From Anarhynchus alexandrinus (lineage: Eukaryota > Chordata > Aves > Charadriiformes > Charadriidae), in NCBI GenBank assembly GCA_008711295.1, contig VUYV01000007.1, positions 9,040,169 to 9,104,168 on the forward strand: 64,000 nt of DNA, written 5' to 3'. Position 1 is the stretch's first letter; every line of letters begins with the position of its first letter. Below the pieces are notes generated by a model. It ran no database searches. It was given only the letters and a program-made list of their open reading frames with translations, and was not told the origin of the DNA. The position numbers were made by a program, and so were the translations under genes. This document shows, in pieces, positions 24,832-36,597 of the stretch.

Positions 24832-27800
24832 AAGCAGTTCTTCTTTTATACATACAGAGAGCACTTGTAGGCGGATGTGCACTTTGATATACAAACGTAT
24901 ATAGAGTCCTATAAAAAATCGTCTATATTTATCATTTGTGGAAAAACTGGTTAGGTCTCTTGAGAATTTGTTGGTGACCAATATGGAGAACATGCATATT
25001 CTTATATTTTCTGTACTACAAACAAGTATACAAGAATAATTTTGAGAATTTATATTATTTCATAAAAAGGTATTATTTTGCATCAGATAATCTGAGAAAA
25101 TTAACATTGTTCTTTCGTAGGGAAAAAAAGCTGTTATCTGTTAATTTACAGTTACAAAAGAATTTCCTTTGTGATCCTGTTTTTGCAGATTCATAGTATA
25201 TCAGAAATATTTTATGCTTATTGTTCTAGCATTTTTCTCTGAGGATGAAATGTACCCTTATTGGGTGCACAAGAATAGTCCTTTCATGTTGGAGCAAAAC
25301 TTTCATCCAAAAATGAACATGGGGAGGGATTTTTTTCATTAACATATAGAAATCAATTTGAAGGACTGATGCAGGCAGAAAGATCTGAACTTTTACAGTT
25401 GAGACTTGGCTTGTACAGAGTCTTGAGTGAGAAATAATTTATTTGGTTGATATGGGTGAAAAAATGGAAATACTTAAAGAATTGAAAATCACTTTAACAT
25501 TCACGGTACCATCTGAGCAGATTTTAGGGAAGCCTTAGAGTGACTGTTATGCCTTTCTGCCTCCACAATATACAGTGGCTGGTCCTGATCAGAATGAGCA
25601 GTGAGTTAGCAGGGTCAGGAGCACTGTCCTTTAGGCTTTGCCGATGACATTGTCATAAAATTGAAAGAAATGGAGTGAATGAATTCTGGGGTGATACGGT
25701 GACCTTAACAGAGTGAATAGAAGTTTTGCCATTGATTTTGATAGGATCAAAATTTTGTCTTGTGATCTTTTCTTTATTTGATCATTCCCCAATTTGGATT
25801 ACTTTCCTTAATATACTAAATTCTTAATTTTAATTTTGGAACTAATTCTTTCTTTCTAAAATTCACCGATGATATAGAAAATACATATAGCTAGAAAAAA
25901 AAAAGAAACATAACTCACATTCATGGTCTAATTTGAATCATGTAAGGGTTAACACATTAATCATAAATGTATGAAACAGTTGTGCAAATTTGCAGATAAT
26001 AAAAAAAATCATATTGTATAAGTAATGTTGGGTGCAGGTCCATTTTAATGACAATCCCAAATAATTTTTAAAGTCATCTTTTGTCATTAATGTGAATTTT
26101 AATATTGGATAATGTGAAGTCATGCCTTCATTAAAATGCATAAATAAAAGAAAAAACAAGTTGTGATTGTGAGATGTAGGACTATAGCCAGGAAACATAA
26201 AAAAAAAAGCATCCGAAAAAGTCTTAGTGATTAGGGCAGATTAATAGTTGAATAGGAGAATCCAGTTTTATGCTTTAGCCAAGGGAGCAAATGTAATCCA
26301 TGGTTATATAATGTAAAAAGGCTAACATCCAGGAAAATAGGAAAGTAGGAAAAGAGAAAGAGCCTTATCTGTGTACAATATAAATAAATACAAGATGTAC
26401 GTTTTTAGCAGCATGTGTAGTCATCTGTTAAAACAGCGTAGCTAGAGATATTGTGGATTCCCTGTCACTGAATGCCTTGAATTTCAAGTCTGGATATTTT
26501 TAAGGCTTTTTCCCCTGTAACTGTAATAGCTAAAGTAGAAATATGGGCTTGATGCAGAGATTATTACGTGAGTTTCTTTATCCAAAATTATGTGGAAGAC
26601 AATATTATTATAGTTGACTCTTTTCCTAGAAGCTAGCAGTCTTTAATTTCTTCTGTCTTTTAAAACGAAAGCAGTAAATACAGAAAACTCTGCTGGTGAA
26701 GCACTGGGTTAGCGCAGATAGAAAGCCCCAAAATAAAAAAAAAAAAAAAAGAAATTTCTAGAAGTGTAAATAACATCAGGGTGGTAGTTGTGCTTCTTAA
26801 TAAGTGCACAGTATATCTCTCAGCAAAAAATATATAGTTGCTTATTGTAAAATTGGTGCTGAAAAATATACAGGATTACTTTTTTTTTTTTAAAAAAGCA
26901 CTGATGTGATTGTTCTCTGCCTGATAGGAGAAACCTCCCCCATGTCTATGTACTTCAGGATTCTTCTAAGATGTCATTCAGACTGTGGAGTCGATAGCCT
27001 CTTCTACCAAATGTAGTGCTATTTTACTTGGGCATTGTATTGCTAACATGCTAAGAGGTTGCTAAAATTACAGCATAGGAGATAATGCAGTGCAATAGCA
27101 AGAGCTAAAGCTAGACAAGCAGTTTTGCTTATTGTTGGAATTTTTTTCTGAGTTGGTGAATTCTCTAAAAGTTTCTAATGGAGGTTTGAAGCCCAGCCTT
27201 GCAAATCTCAGACCACCGACAAGAAGCTCGCTTTTTTCCTAAACTGCTTTTCATACTCCTACTGGCAATAATCCATACTCCCTTTTGGGTCTCCAGACAA
27301 AAGGATGAAAACAACTATGTAGATGCAACATATAGGAGCAATGAAACTGTTCACCTTTCCCTGTCTCATTGTTTCAAGACAAAGGAATGTCAGAAAATTT
27401 TATGTGCTTAGTCCCTCTCATGATGTTGCTTCTTCTCTTCCACCAACACATAGTGTGTCTCATTCTACTAACAATTCTTTCTGAAGATCTTATCTCAGTT
27501 TATATAACTTCTGTCAAAAGAAACTTTGGTGAAGTTAAGCAGGAAAATACTGGCAGTGAGCTGTTTTTCTATTATGTGGGAACACAATTATTCCTTTTAG
27601 AGTTAAGCTGCTCCATAACTGGGAGAAGTACTCAAAGTTTCTTGAAGAAATGATTAGTGAATTGAAAGCAAAAATTGCACAGGTTATTTTGTTGCTATAA
27701 TTTCTGTGGGTCATGGTGCTTAAGAATCATTTTATATGGTATTTAAAAAAAAAATATCTGTAGATGAGTGTTTGAGGTGCAAGCCCTAAGGAGTCTGGTG

Positions 27801-29432
27801 TAGCCCACTGCTTTTTAGCTTTGTCATTTGAAAGACACTTGTCACTGGTCTTGCACTATGTAGCCGAAACAGGGTTGGCTCTGTTTTTCTACTGTTTTTT
27901 CCATTTACATGTAATTATCCCAAGCTGCTACTAAATGCTGCAGCCTGTTTGTTTACAAGATTTGCCTCAAGATGTTGCAGATTATCAGGACAGGGTTGTC
28001 ATTTCCCAGTTTCAGAAGTCATTAATGGAGACTTACAAAGCCCCTCTCCTGTGTTCTTCCTCCCTTTTCCACCGAACATCCCAGGACACAGACCTTCTCA
28101 CTTTAGCCACCTCATTGTAAATTGATCTGTGAAGTTAATCCCTTGGATGTTAAAGGACTAAAAAAGGTTTGATGACATCTCTCGTCTGTTGGTGTTTGGA
28201 ATGACAGAAGGAAATCGGTCAGTTAAAATTCCCTCTTTTTATTAGGTTATTGCTACAACCAGCTGTTGAGGTTTTCCAAACATACTCTATGGTTTGTCTT
28301 TACTCTCTGGCTGAATATAGAAGCCACTTACTTTTTATGGTATGTTTCTTAGTGCAAAGCCAGAAACTAAATATGACTATGCTACTTGAAATGCCAGTTA
28401 CAATTACCTTGGTAGAAATAATCATGTGTTGGGGGTGTGTGTGGGGGGGTTGCCTTCTGTTAGCGGACTAATAGACATTCTTCATTTGAAATAAGCTCCT
28501 GACTCCTTATTCCCATATTTGTCATCTTGGTCAGTCAGAAATCGTTCTTCTGTTTCTAATTGATTTAGATCATAATAGCACATTGATGAAATTGTTACTT
28601 AATGTCAGCTTCCTGAAAGCATGTAGAGCACCGGTAATAGCTGGGTGTCGGCAGCAGCACCGGTGGGTCCTTGTGCTTGTGGAACAGCTACTTTGAGTTT
28701 GTCAGTACGAAAGCTTCCATGCTTTCATGTCAGAACCCAACATGCCAAAAATATCATACATACTGAGGACAACAGGTATCAGTGCCAGGTCTAGTAAGAA
28801 AAAGGAAGTAGTTTGTGTTGAGAAGGATAGCCAAGACCAGTGAATGAATAAAGGCAGTATTGCTCAGGAATATGCACCAATGCATTAAGAGGGAGGAAAA
28901 TGCGTGATGGATACCTGGTGTCTTTTAGCCTTATACCATGTGGAACTAGCCAGCGGAAGCTGAAAGGGCAATCATCCAGATCAGTAGTTAGATCGAATCG
29001 CACACATCTGTGTGAATACAACGTTAAGGGCCATACATATATCTGTCTTGTGAGTCTTCTGCTCATTAGCTGGTGCAATGCAACAATTGGAATAAGCTGC
29101 TGGTCCGTTCTCACTGACACTTCCATCACCCCACCTTTGGCGTCTGCCCTTGCTCCCTCTTTCTTTCCTTTCTACATTGTCCTTAGAGATGTCATTTTCA
29201 ACAAATGGTACTTCAGTTATTTTTTCACCAACAATTAACAATTCTCTTTGCTGAAGACCTAGCAGCACCAGGGTAGTTTGGAAAGTGGACATAGAAGGTT
29301 TTGATGGGACCTACTTCCTTGTATATGAAAAGGAATCAATTTTTTCTGTATTCAGGAAGAGTGTGGTAGCATGGGATTTTTAAGTTATCTGCAGAATGGC
29401 TTAGGCATCATTATGCTATGTACCAAGCAGCC
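24832..29432. other. AT-rich single-copy DNA, no gene seen
   Basis: An A16 run lies at 26735-26750, a T-run at 26880-26891 and a G-rich stretch with G5 and G7 runs at 28430-28449. Open frames up to 112 codons overlap on both strands at 28791-29292 with no recognisable domain. The phrase around 25730-25755 (CCATTGATTTTGATAGGATC) resembles a decayed ancient sauropsid repeat, but this is too short to be firm. Confidence 0.4.
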
Positions 29433-29675
29433 AGATTTGACTCCATATACCTAAGCAGAGCATCTCTGTTCCCTACACAGTTGGGAGGAGAGATGGGTAT
29501 CTTATAACGTGATTTACCACTGCCAGCATGCTGTGAAATAAAGGGTAGGTCTGCAGTCCTGGCCATAGGTATTTACCTGTATCTACAGGCCAAGTGACAC
29601 TGAATCAAATGTAACTCTGCTCACATCTCTGTACACGGGCGCTTGGCCCGCTATTTCAAGACATCGGTGCTGAAC
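29433..29675 (+). repeat. First copy of a ~240-bp duplication beside an assembly gap
   Basis: This 243-bp segment recurs at 29677-29893, in direct orientation, after a single N at 29676. Both copies begin AGATTTGACTCCAT and end CGGTGCTGAAC. Outside one replaced internal block they differ at only two positions that I can find: TATACC versus TACACC, and TGAATCAAAT versus TGAATAAAAT. This copy has 40 bases (29511-29550) where the other has 14. Confidence 0.93.
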
Positions 29676-29676
29676 N
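29676..29676. other. Single N, probable unresolved contig join
   Basis: One undetermined base sits exactly between two near-identical direct copies. This is what results when two contigs with overlapping ends (or two alleles) are placed side by side rather than merged. Confidence 0.85.
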
Positions 29677-29893
29677 AGATTTGACTCCATACACCTAAGC
29701 AGAGCATCTCTGTTCCCTACACAGTTGGGAGGAGAGATGGGTATCTTATAACGTATCTTATAACGTCCCTGCAGTCCTGGCCATAGGTATTTACCTGTAT
29801 CTACAGGCCAAGTGACACTGAATAAAATGTAACTCTGCTCACATCTCTGTACACGGGCGCTTGGCCCGCTATTTCAAGACATCGGTGCTGAAC
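29677..29893 (+). repeat. Second copy of the ~240-bp duplication
   Basis: This is a 217-bp near-identical copy of 29433-29675. Where the first copy has a unique 40-base block, this one carries a 12-bp tandem duplication of ATCTTATAACGT (about 29742-29765) and two more bases. The 26-bp length difference is fully explained by that block. The clustered difference at one point suggests either an allelic indel or a local read or assembly error. Confidence 0.93.
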
Positions 29894-30282
29894 TATTGAA
29901 GGCAACCTAGAGTTTAAAATACTTTCCTGGAAGGCTGCAGAACTGGTTTTGTTGGTTGTTTGTTTTTCAGTGGTTTTGTGAGTGTGTTTGCTTGTTTGTT
30001 GTGTTGGTTTTTTTTTTTTCCTCACCCAGAAAAGATTTAGACTTATCAGGAGGGAAAAGTCCTGACCATCAGAATTAGAGGTAAATGGCCTCATGTGTTT
30101 CAATAAGTTATTGTTCTAACTCCAGAGGAAAATTTTAAATATCTCACGTGTAGTCAATTGTTCAAAGGTGGATGGAATACAGTCTTCAGCAATTCATAGT
30201 TTGGGAGGTTGCTCTTGCAGAACACAATGAAAGGGTTTTCTGTAACCATGTTATGTTATAACTGCACCTAGCTGTGGTTTAC
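29894..30282. other. G/T-rich low-complexity stretch and unique DNA
   Basis: Bases 29941-30022 are almost entirely T and G on the plus strand (GTTGGTTGTTTGTTTTTC and similar) and end in a T-run. Similar tracts lie at 33585-33642 and 35456-35531. The rest is unique sequence without a gene. Confidence 0.6.
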
Positions 30283-30482
30283 AATCATAGAATCATAGAA
30301 TGGTTTAGGTTGGAAAGGACCTTGAAGATCATCGAGTTCCAANCCTTCAGCCTCTCCTCATAGGAGAGGTGCTCCAGCCCTCGGATCATCCTCGTGGCCC
30401 TCCTCTGGACACGCTCCAACAGGTCCATGTCCTTCTTATGTTGGGGACTCCAGAGCTGGACGCAGTACTCCAGGTGGGGTCT
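30283..30482 (-). mobile_element. CR1 LINE, young avian type, interrupted by a gap
   Basis: On the plus strand the element starts with two AATCATAG octamers (the CR1 3' terminal repeat in reverse complement) followed by GGTTTAGGTTGGAAAGGACC and GATCATCGAGTTCC. After a single N at 30343 it resumes with a part that in full-length CR1 lies several hundred bases further into the element (CCTCATAGGAGAGGTGCTCC, then GACGCAGTACTCCAGG). It ends at GGTGGGGTCT. In intact avian CR1 these two blocks are separated by conserved sequence, so the N hides a deletion or an unsequenced gap of roughly 300-400 bp. The remaining sequence is close to consensus, so this is a comparatively recent insertion, 5'-truncated as usual. 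Confidence 0.93.
30343..30343. other. Single N inside CR1
   Basis: This is the second undetermined base, 667 bp from the first. The flanking CR1 blocks are not adjacent in the family consensus, so the N stands for missing sequence rather than one uncertain base. Confidence 0.8.
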
Positions 30483-32150
30483 ATGTGGATGCTAATTGAT
30501 TTTAACTCACTATAGTCCTAAAGTGATCAGTGCTCAGTATATGTCAAATGCCCCTACCTGTCTGCCTGTTATCTTTTCTCATTCCTTCTGTCCCTGTCTC
30601 TTCTCTGCACAGGCAAGGCAAGGAAGGACACACGCTTTTCCTATATCTGCTTGTGAAATTTTTTCAGTAATGATAACAACATGGTAGTGTAACCAGAGCA
30701 CCTACTTATGCTGTAACAATAGTTACATAACACACTGTGTTTTTTTCCCCGTCAATCTTTATACAAGCCCATTGCTGATGATAAATAAATACTAAAATAC
30801 AATATCAAGGACCACGTGGCAGACTGGTATGACAATTTCTTTGCTAAATTGTCTTGATACAAAACTTCCTGATAAACTCATTTGGCTAACGTAGTATGGC
30901 AAGATGAGAGCCACACTGAAGAGCTTATATGGCCACAAGATTATGGTATCCTCACTGTCCATTTTATTGGACATGTACCGTCCTGTGCTAACTACCTGAC
31001 ACTTAAATACCTGTCAGCAACACAGTTTTCTCACCATTGCACTGCTGGCAAGTATAAGTTTTAGGAGTGAGATCTCAATGTAAACAGTTGTGCATTGGAT
31101 GAAGTTGTTGGAGTGTCTCTGCTATAAAACGATGCGATCTTGTGTTTCCATGAGACCGTTCAATAGGATTCTCTTGTTGTTTACAGTCATTGTTTTTGGG
31201 GTTTGACAGTGTTCACTGATACATTTGTACATAATTTTACAGGGTTTAATACTGCTTCACTAAGTAACTACTTTTTATGTCACCAGTGTGAAGAAGATTA
31301 GATTTGTCACCTTGAAATCTGAGCAGTGGGAAGATGCCTGAAAAAGGTATCTTTGTTAATTAAGCAGCCCACCATGCTGATAGTGTTTTAACTGATGGCC
31401 CAGTTGGTCCCACTTAAATTAGCAATGACATATGTAAAACCATTAATTTCTGAGACTTCTTCATAGGCAATGCCTATTTAGGATCCACAAACATCTAGAT
31501 AAAAGCTGAGGTGTCAATTATATTATTGATGAAATAGTTTGTTATATTATTGATTAGTATATTAGAAATTAAATAGGAATTGGAGCCATATTGACAAGTT
31601 CATATAAGCAACCTTCAGCCTTGATGAATCTCAGGTCACTTCAGCATTCAAACCACAAAGCAGTGACATTTCTAAAAGTTGATTCAATGTAAAAACTACA
31701 GGGTGTTCCATGTTCCCATGATTTAGGACATGAAATGTTCTTGGCCTTTGAAAGATGAAATTTAAGCTTTAGGACCCAGAAATTCAACTTTATAACAAAG
31801 ATGTGCTCTGAAAAATACCAGGCAGTGTTCAGAGGGGAACAGAAACTAACTCCTGGATCTGAGACTGGTAGAATGGTGAGGAATAATTAATTATTCAGGT
31901 GTCATCCATTACTAAAAGTATTCTTTCAACAAGACCCGAGAATTGTCTTCCAGTGGAAATTGTACAATTACCTATGGAGTAAATGGTCTAGTATACATTC
32001 ATATGTCAAAATGCGCTTCAAGATGTATGTCAGCACTTTTGTGCAGAAGAGGGAAATAAATCAGAGGCATGCCTGAACTATTCTCCCTGTGCTGGCACTT
32101 CTGAAGTCCCATTTCATCTGCTGCAGTTACTATGAAGCCCGTGAAAAACT
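30483..32150. other. Single-copy AT-rich DNA, no gene seen
   Basis: A TTATATTATTGAT string occurs at 31518-31530 and again at 31542-31554. Otherwise the sequence is unique and has only 60-63-codon open frames. Confidence 0.45.
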
Positions 32151-32194
32151 GTTAGGGCTTTCTTCTCCTTTTGTTAGGGCTTTCTTCTCCTTTT
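32151..32194 (+). repeat. 22-bp perfect tandem duplication
   Basis: Unit 32151-32172 (beginning GTTAGGGCTTTCTTCTCC) is repeated exactly at 32173-32194. Two copies with no difference imply a recent slippage or duplication event. Confidence 0.95.
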
Positions 32195-35100
32195 TTCTAC
32201 TTGCGTTATTTAACTTTTAAAATAAATTAATAAAATCCAAAATTTTCCCTTTAATTTTTTTTTTTCCCCCAGAATCAATTTTCATAACGTTTTTGTGTGA
32301 AAATGGATAGCATTCATTCTTGTGTAAGACCTAGGTATTGAAATACTCGGTGAATAATAGCTGTTCAAAGTTTTAAAATATAACTTCTATTAATTGTGTT
32401 TTCATGTGAGTGCTTTTAGCTCTGTTCCAGACCATAACACTGTAAGTTGCTTGGCATCAAGTGACTGTTTTTTGTGTATAACCTTACTAGACACACAGTG
32501 TCTTAGCTGTGGATGAAATACAAAGCAGACAGCAATATTTCTGTATCTATTTTTATGAGGGCATGAGAATCTACTGCGTTATGGCAAGACTTTAGTGTTA
32601 TGAAGGTCCAGTTGTTATTTGTAACGTTTTCACAGCTTCTATGTTGCTTAAAAATTTGAAATGGAGATGTTCAATGTGCTGATTACAGAATCACGGGCTA
32701 TCACCTGTCTGAACAGGATTCGAAATCCAGATATCATACTCCCTATAGTAGAGATATTATGGCTAAAACATTATGGCAATCTGGAAGATATACAGAAGCT
32801 TTAGGTTCAGTGTATGATTTCTGTGCATTGTGTGGTATGCCAACTCTGGAGAAGAACCATTTTTAAACACTGATGGCTTACAAATTTGTTTAAGTGCTGG
32901 CACACTGATTAAAAGCCGTAGAGTGGCTGTGGATGGTCGTGACTGGTGGCTGTGTGACTCGGGCTCAGGGGTTTGTTCGCTGGGTTTTCAGCCACCTGAA
33001 ACAGGATTGCAGCACTGATGCACAGCAACGGAATAGCAGCAGTTACGCAAGCTCCAGAATCTGTCCTGCTCACCCTGGTCATTACCCTTAAGCTTCAAAA
33101 GTATGCGGTAGAGAACTTGTTTGACCATAGTGCAATATTCTTTGTGAATTTTTCTGCATCTCTTTGCAAAACCTCTGCCAAGATGAGGAACAATTTACAT
33201 CTGGTGACAAAATCCAGTTGTGGATTTTCACATTGCAGTCTGATGTGCTGTAGAATGAAAGTGTTCAACTTAGATCATGAGGAAAACCACCCGAGCTGGG
33301 AGACCAGCAACACGTGTCCATTGTCAGAACTGGCATGAGAGTGTACACCAGATTACCGGAAAGCTGGGTTTGTACTTGTCCTCAGGGACAAATAACTGCT
33401 GCTTCTTGGTTCTGTTTTTAGCTGGCTCTTGATTGCATGAAGACTGGGGTCTGAGTATTACAGTCGATGAATGTCCGTGTATGAGTAAGGTGGTGCATAG
33501 CCTCATTTCTGACTGCCTGCAGTTGCTGTTTGATGTCATCTGACATATCCAGCAAAAGTCTCGAAAACTAGTGCACATTGGGTGCTTTGCTTGTTTTGTG
33601 GTTTGTTGGGTTGTTGTTTTTTTTGGTTTTTTTTTTTTCTCTTTTGGAGCAAGTGACATACCATTCAGCTTCTGTTGCTCAAAGAAATAATATTATTTCC
33701 TTTTTTCTTACCTTCCATGTGCCTCCCCCAGATAGATTTAAATAACAGCAAGGCTCCTATTTAAAATGATAACATCCAGGAAATTAAAAGTTAAGCCCTT
33801 CACTGTCCATAACTGGATGTCTCTGCTTTCCCCTTCTCAATGGTGGTGTAAATGAAGGATGAAGCCTCAGCCCGAACTTTCAATTTCCTGGCTGTTGTCA
33901 GTTTGTATCACAATGCTGCCATTATACAATTTTCATTTCTGGAAAGGATTCATACACAATATATTATAGAAAACTAGAGAATAGCCAGAGGCAGAAATTA
34001 AATATTCTGCAAAGGTTCATATTAACCTAAATTACCTCAATGTTTTGTTGAGTAAGTGGCAAAATTTAGATTCTAAAGTATTATAGTAAAATGCTCATCA
34101 TTTGCAAAGGAATTACTTAAAATTATAGCTTATAATTTCTTCTATCTTGATAGCTTTGTCTTTTAGTAGTTAAGGAGTTGTATCATCATGATGTGATCCC
34201 TTTTCAGTCTCCTGGAAGAATGGACCTGACTTATTCTGACTTTTACAGTGCTTGCCTGGCCCTAGCGGTACAGGGGGAATGGCAGAAGAGATATTCCGAG
34301 GGCTAGGAAGGATGTTAGTGCCAGAGATATACTCAAGTAGTTTCTAAAAAGAGAGACTGGAGTAACAGAGAAAATTAGCAGGTGAAAGGCACAAGAATAC
34401 AGGTCAGATTTAAGACTAGCTGATCTGTTGCTGCAAAAATGTAATTAAAATATTTTATAAAAGCTTAAAAAACACTTAAATTTCACTTTCTGACTAGATA
34501 GAGATTGTTGGCCAACATAGCCTTGGTAGGGATAATTTACACTTCAGCAGACCACCTTGTCGCCTATTATAGTCTACGAAATCTCTCCTCTATTATTGTT
34601 TCACAGATTCTCCCCATCTGGAGGGGGAAAAAAAGACAGTTTTTTTTAAAATTGTTTTAAATTCATCGTATTATGTGCATCTTTCAGTAAGAAGTGATAG
34701 ATGAGCTATCTTTTTTTTTATATCAATTCATATTTTTTTCTGATTTTTACCTTTACTGAGTTAGTATCTTCCCAGTCTGTTCAGTGGTCAGGCTTGTGGC
34801 AGGTGCATCTTTCTTTATTGCTTTGAAAAATGGGGTGTCTTTATTCTTATTAAACTCAAAATATCTTAAATGAATTTCACATTTATACGTGGAAGTCTCA
34901 CTATTTGTAGAATGAATCATAAATGCCAGTAATGCAATTTTAAAGAGACATTTTCTCATATAAGAAGAAAAATCCTTGAATCTGGGTCTCTAGCTTACCT
35001 GCTCTGACCAAAGGTGCTAGTAATATCTTTCTATATCCTGGTTGTTGTTTTAACGGTACAAAGATACACAGGAAATGAGAAGAGAAAACTCTTAAGATAT

Positions 35101-36099
35101 TTTTCTGGATGTTTACTTATTTGTGGGTGTTTTGTGTTTGTATAGGTGTCTGAGTACCTTGTATACTTACAAATAAATGCACAGAGAAACACAACTAACA
35201 TTATAGTCAGTGACAGAAAATGGGATAGGAAGATTTAAATATATATTGATTTTTTCATGACACAGATTTTCCTTTTGTGGTATGTATGCTATCTGTAAAA
35301 TACAGGTAACAACTAAATGCCTGTATATATTTGGTAATGACAGCAACAGCCATTGCTATTCATTCTAATGGTATTTTTACTGACTAGAAACGGCTCTTGT
35401 GAGGGATAACTTTGTGACCTTTTTTGTATTCTTTTTAATGTTGAGAAAAAGCTAGTTTGTGGGTTTGGGGGGTGACTGGGTTTTTTGCTTGGGTTTTTTT
35501 TGTTGTTGTGTGTGGGGTTTTTTTTTTTATAACTTTCTATGGCTATAAATCTCTTCTTTCAGCTTATGTTCACAGATTTTACTCCAGAACTTGAACCCCT
35601 CTTCAGTTATTTTATAGTAATCCCACTGGGAAAAAAACAACAGTCTAAGCAATTCACAGCCTAATTTGTCTTTCCCTTCAAACACTACGGCATGCCCTAC
35701 CTTATCTTTTCTATTGCTTTTCGTCCGTGTTTGCCAAAAATTTAGGATCAAATACCATTCTGTTTAGTTAGGAAAAGTTTCAAATCAATCTATGTTTCGG
35801 AAGACAAATAAGATCCAAACATTACCAAGTAGCTAGGGACATGATTGATATTCTTTCATTTTATATCAAACCCTAAGTTCAGAAGTTAAATATCCATTTA
35901 TTATTTTAACTTCCATTAGAATAGTTTGTATGTAACTTTAGATATTAATTCTGTATGCAGCCCAATTGTTGAGATCCAGAACAAGGAAATAAGTTAATTG
36001 ACAACAGGAAGAAAAAAAAAGTTTGTGAAGATCCAACTAAGAAAAAACACTCAAGCAAACATTAAAATTTCTTCACTGTTTACTAAAATAATAGATGAT
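32195..36099. other. Single-copy AT-rich DNA with T/G-rich tracts, no gene seen
   Basis: Low-complexity T/G tracts lie at 33585-33642 and 35456-35531. Open frames of 106 codons (33018-33338 plus) and 111 codons (33324-33659 minus) have no recognisable domain, and the latter runs into the T-tract. No mobile element is recognised. Confidence 0.45.
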
Positions 36100-36290
36100 G
36101 GATGTACTTGTAGAGAGTATTGGGTGTAGACTGAGGGGATACAAGTTCTGCCTCTGCTGTTGGCCAGCCACGTTACCTCAGACAAATCATTTTACCACCT
36201 TATATACTGATGTCCTTTGTGAAGCATTTAGTGATCTGCTTTTGAAAAAAGCTGTGTAGAGATCATGTTTGAATGTTGAGTGACATGGTC
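36100..36290 (+). repeat. MIR-like ancient SINE
   Basis: The order of blocks follows MIR-type tRNA-derived SINEs: AAGTTCTGCCTCTGCTGTTG, then GTTACCTCAGACAAATCATT (the CAAGTCACTT core), then a stretch ending TTTGTGAAGCATTTAGTGATC and an AAAGCTGTGTAGAGAT tail. The tail resembles the TGTAAAGCGCTTTGAGATC...GCTATATAAATG ending of such elements. Strongly diverged. Subfamily cannot be assigned. Confidence 0.55.
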
Positions 36291-36483
36291 TTCCTCTTCC
36301 CTGAACCTGTGGATGTTACCAAGTCAATATGTAATGCTGTGCCCTCTCCCCTACTTTTACTCAGAAGTGTGATCTATCGATGAATGTGAATCGTGCCAAT
36401 GATTTATAAAGTAATCAAATACTGAGTCCGTTTCAGAGGACAGTATTATTTTTAATCACTGGCAGCATGCTTTCCCCAAAACA

Positions 36484-36597
36484 GCCTGTGCAACCTGGTC
36501 TAGTGGGAGGTGTCCCTGCCTATGTCAGGGGGGTTGAAACTCGATGCTCTTCAAGGTCCTTTCCAACCTAAACCGTTCTATGATTCTATAATTCTAA
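36484..36597 (+). mobile_element. CR1 LINE 3' end, plus strand
   Basis: The sequence runs GCAACCTGGTCTAGTGGGAG, GTGTCCCTGCC, CAGGGGGGTTG, CTTCAAGGTCCTTTCCAACC, AAACCGTTCTATGATTCTAT, then degenerate ATTCTA repeats. This is the canonical last ~110 bp of avian CR1. The copy is severely 5'-truncated. It is slightly more diverged than the 30283 copy (for example ACCGTTCTATG instead of ACCATTCTATG). Confidence 0.95.

Noticed and set aside
26731..26750. AATAAA merging into A16 as a retrocopy tail
   Set aside because: The signal and tail are fused without the usual spacing, and the upstream sequence is unremarkable.
28791..29292. Overlapping 103-112-codon frames on both strands, first suspected to be a degraded envelope-like gene
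   Set aside because: No conserved motif or flanking long terminal repeat was found, and similar lengths on both strands point to chance.
30283..36597. The two CR1 copies as a pair flanking a mobilised segment
   Set aside because: They are in opposite orientation, of different divergence and independently 5'-truncated, as expected of separate insertions.
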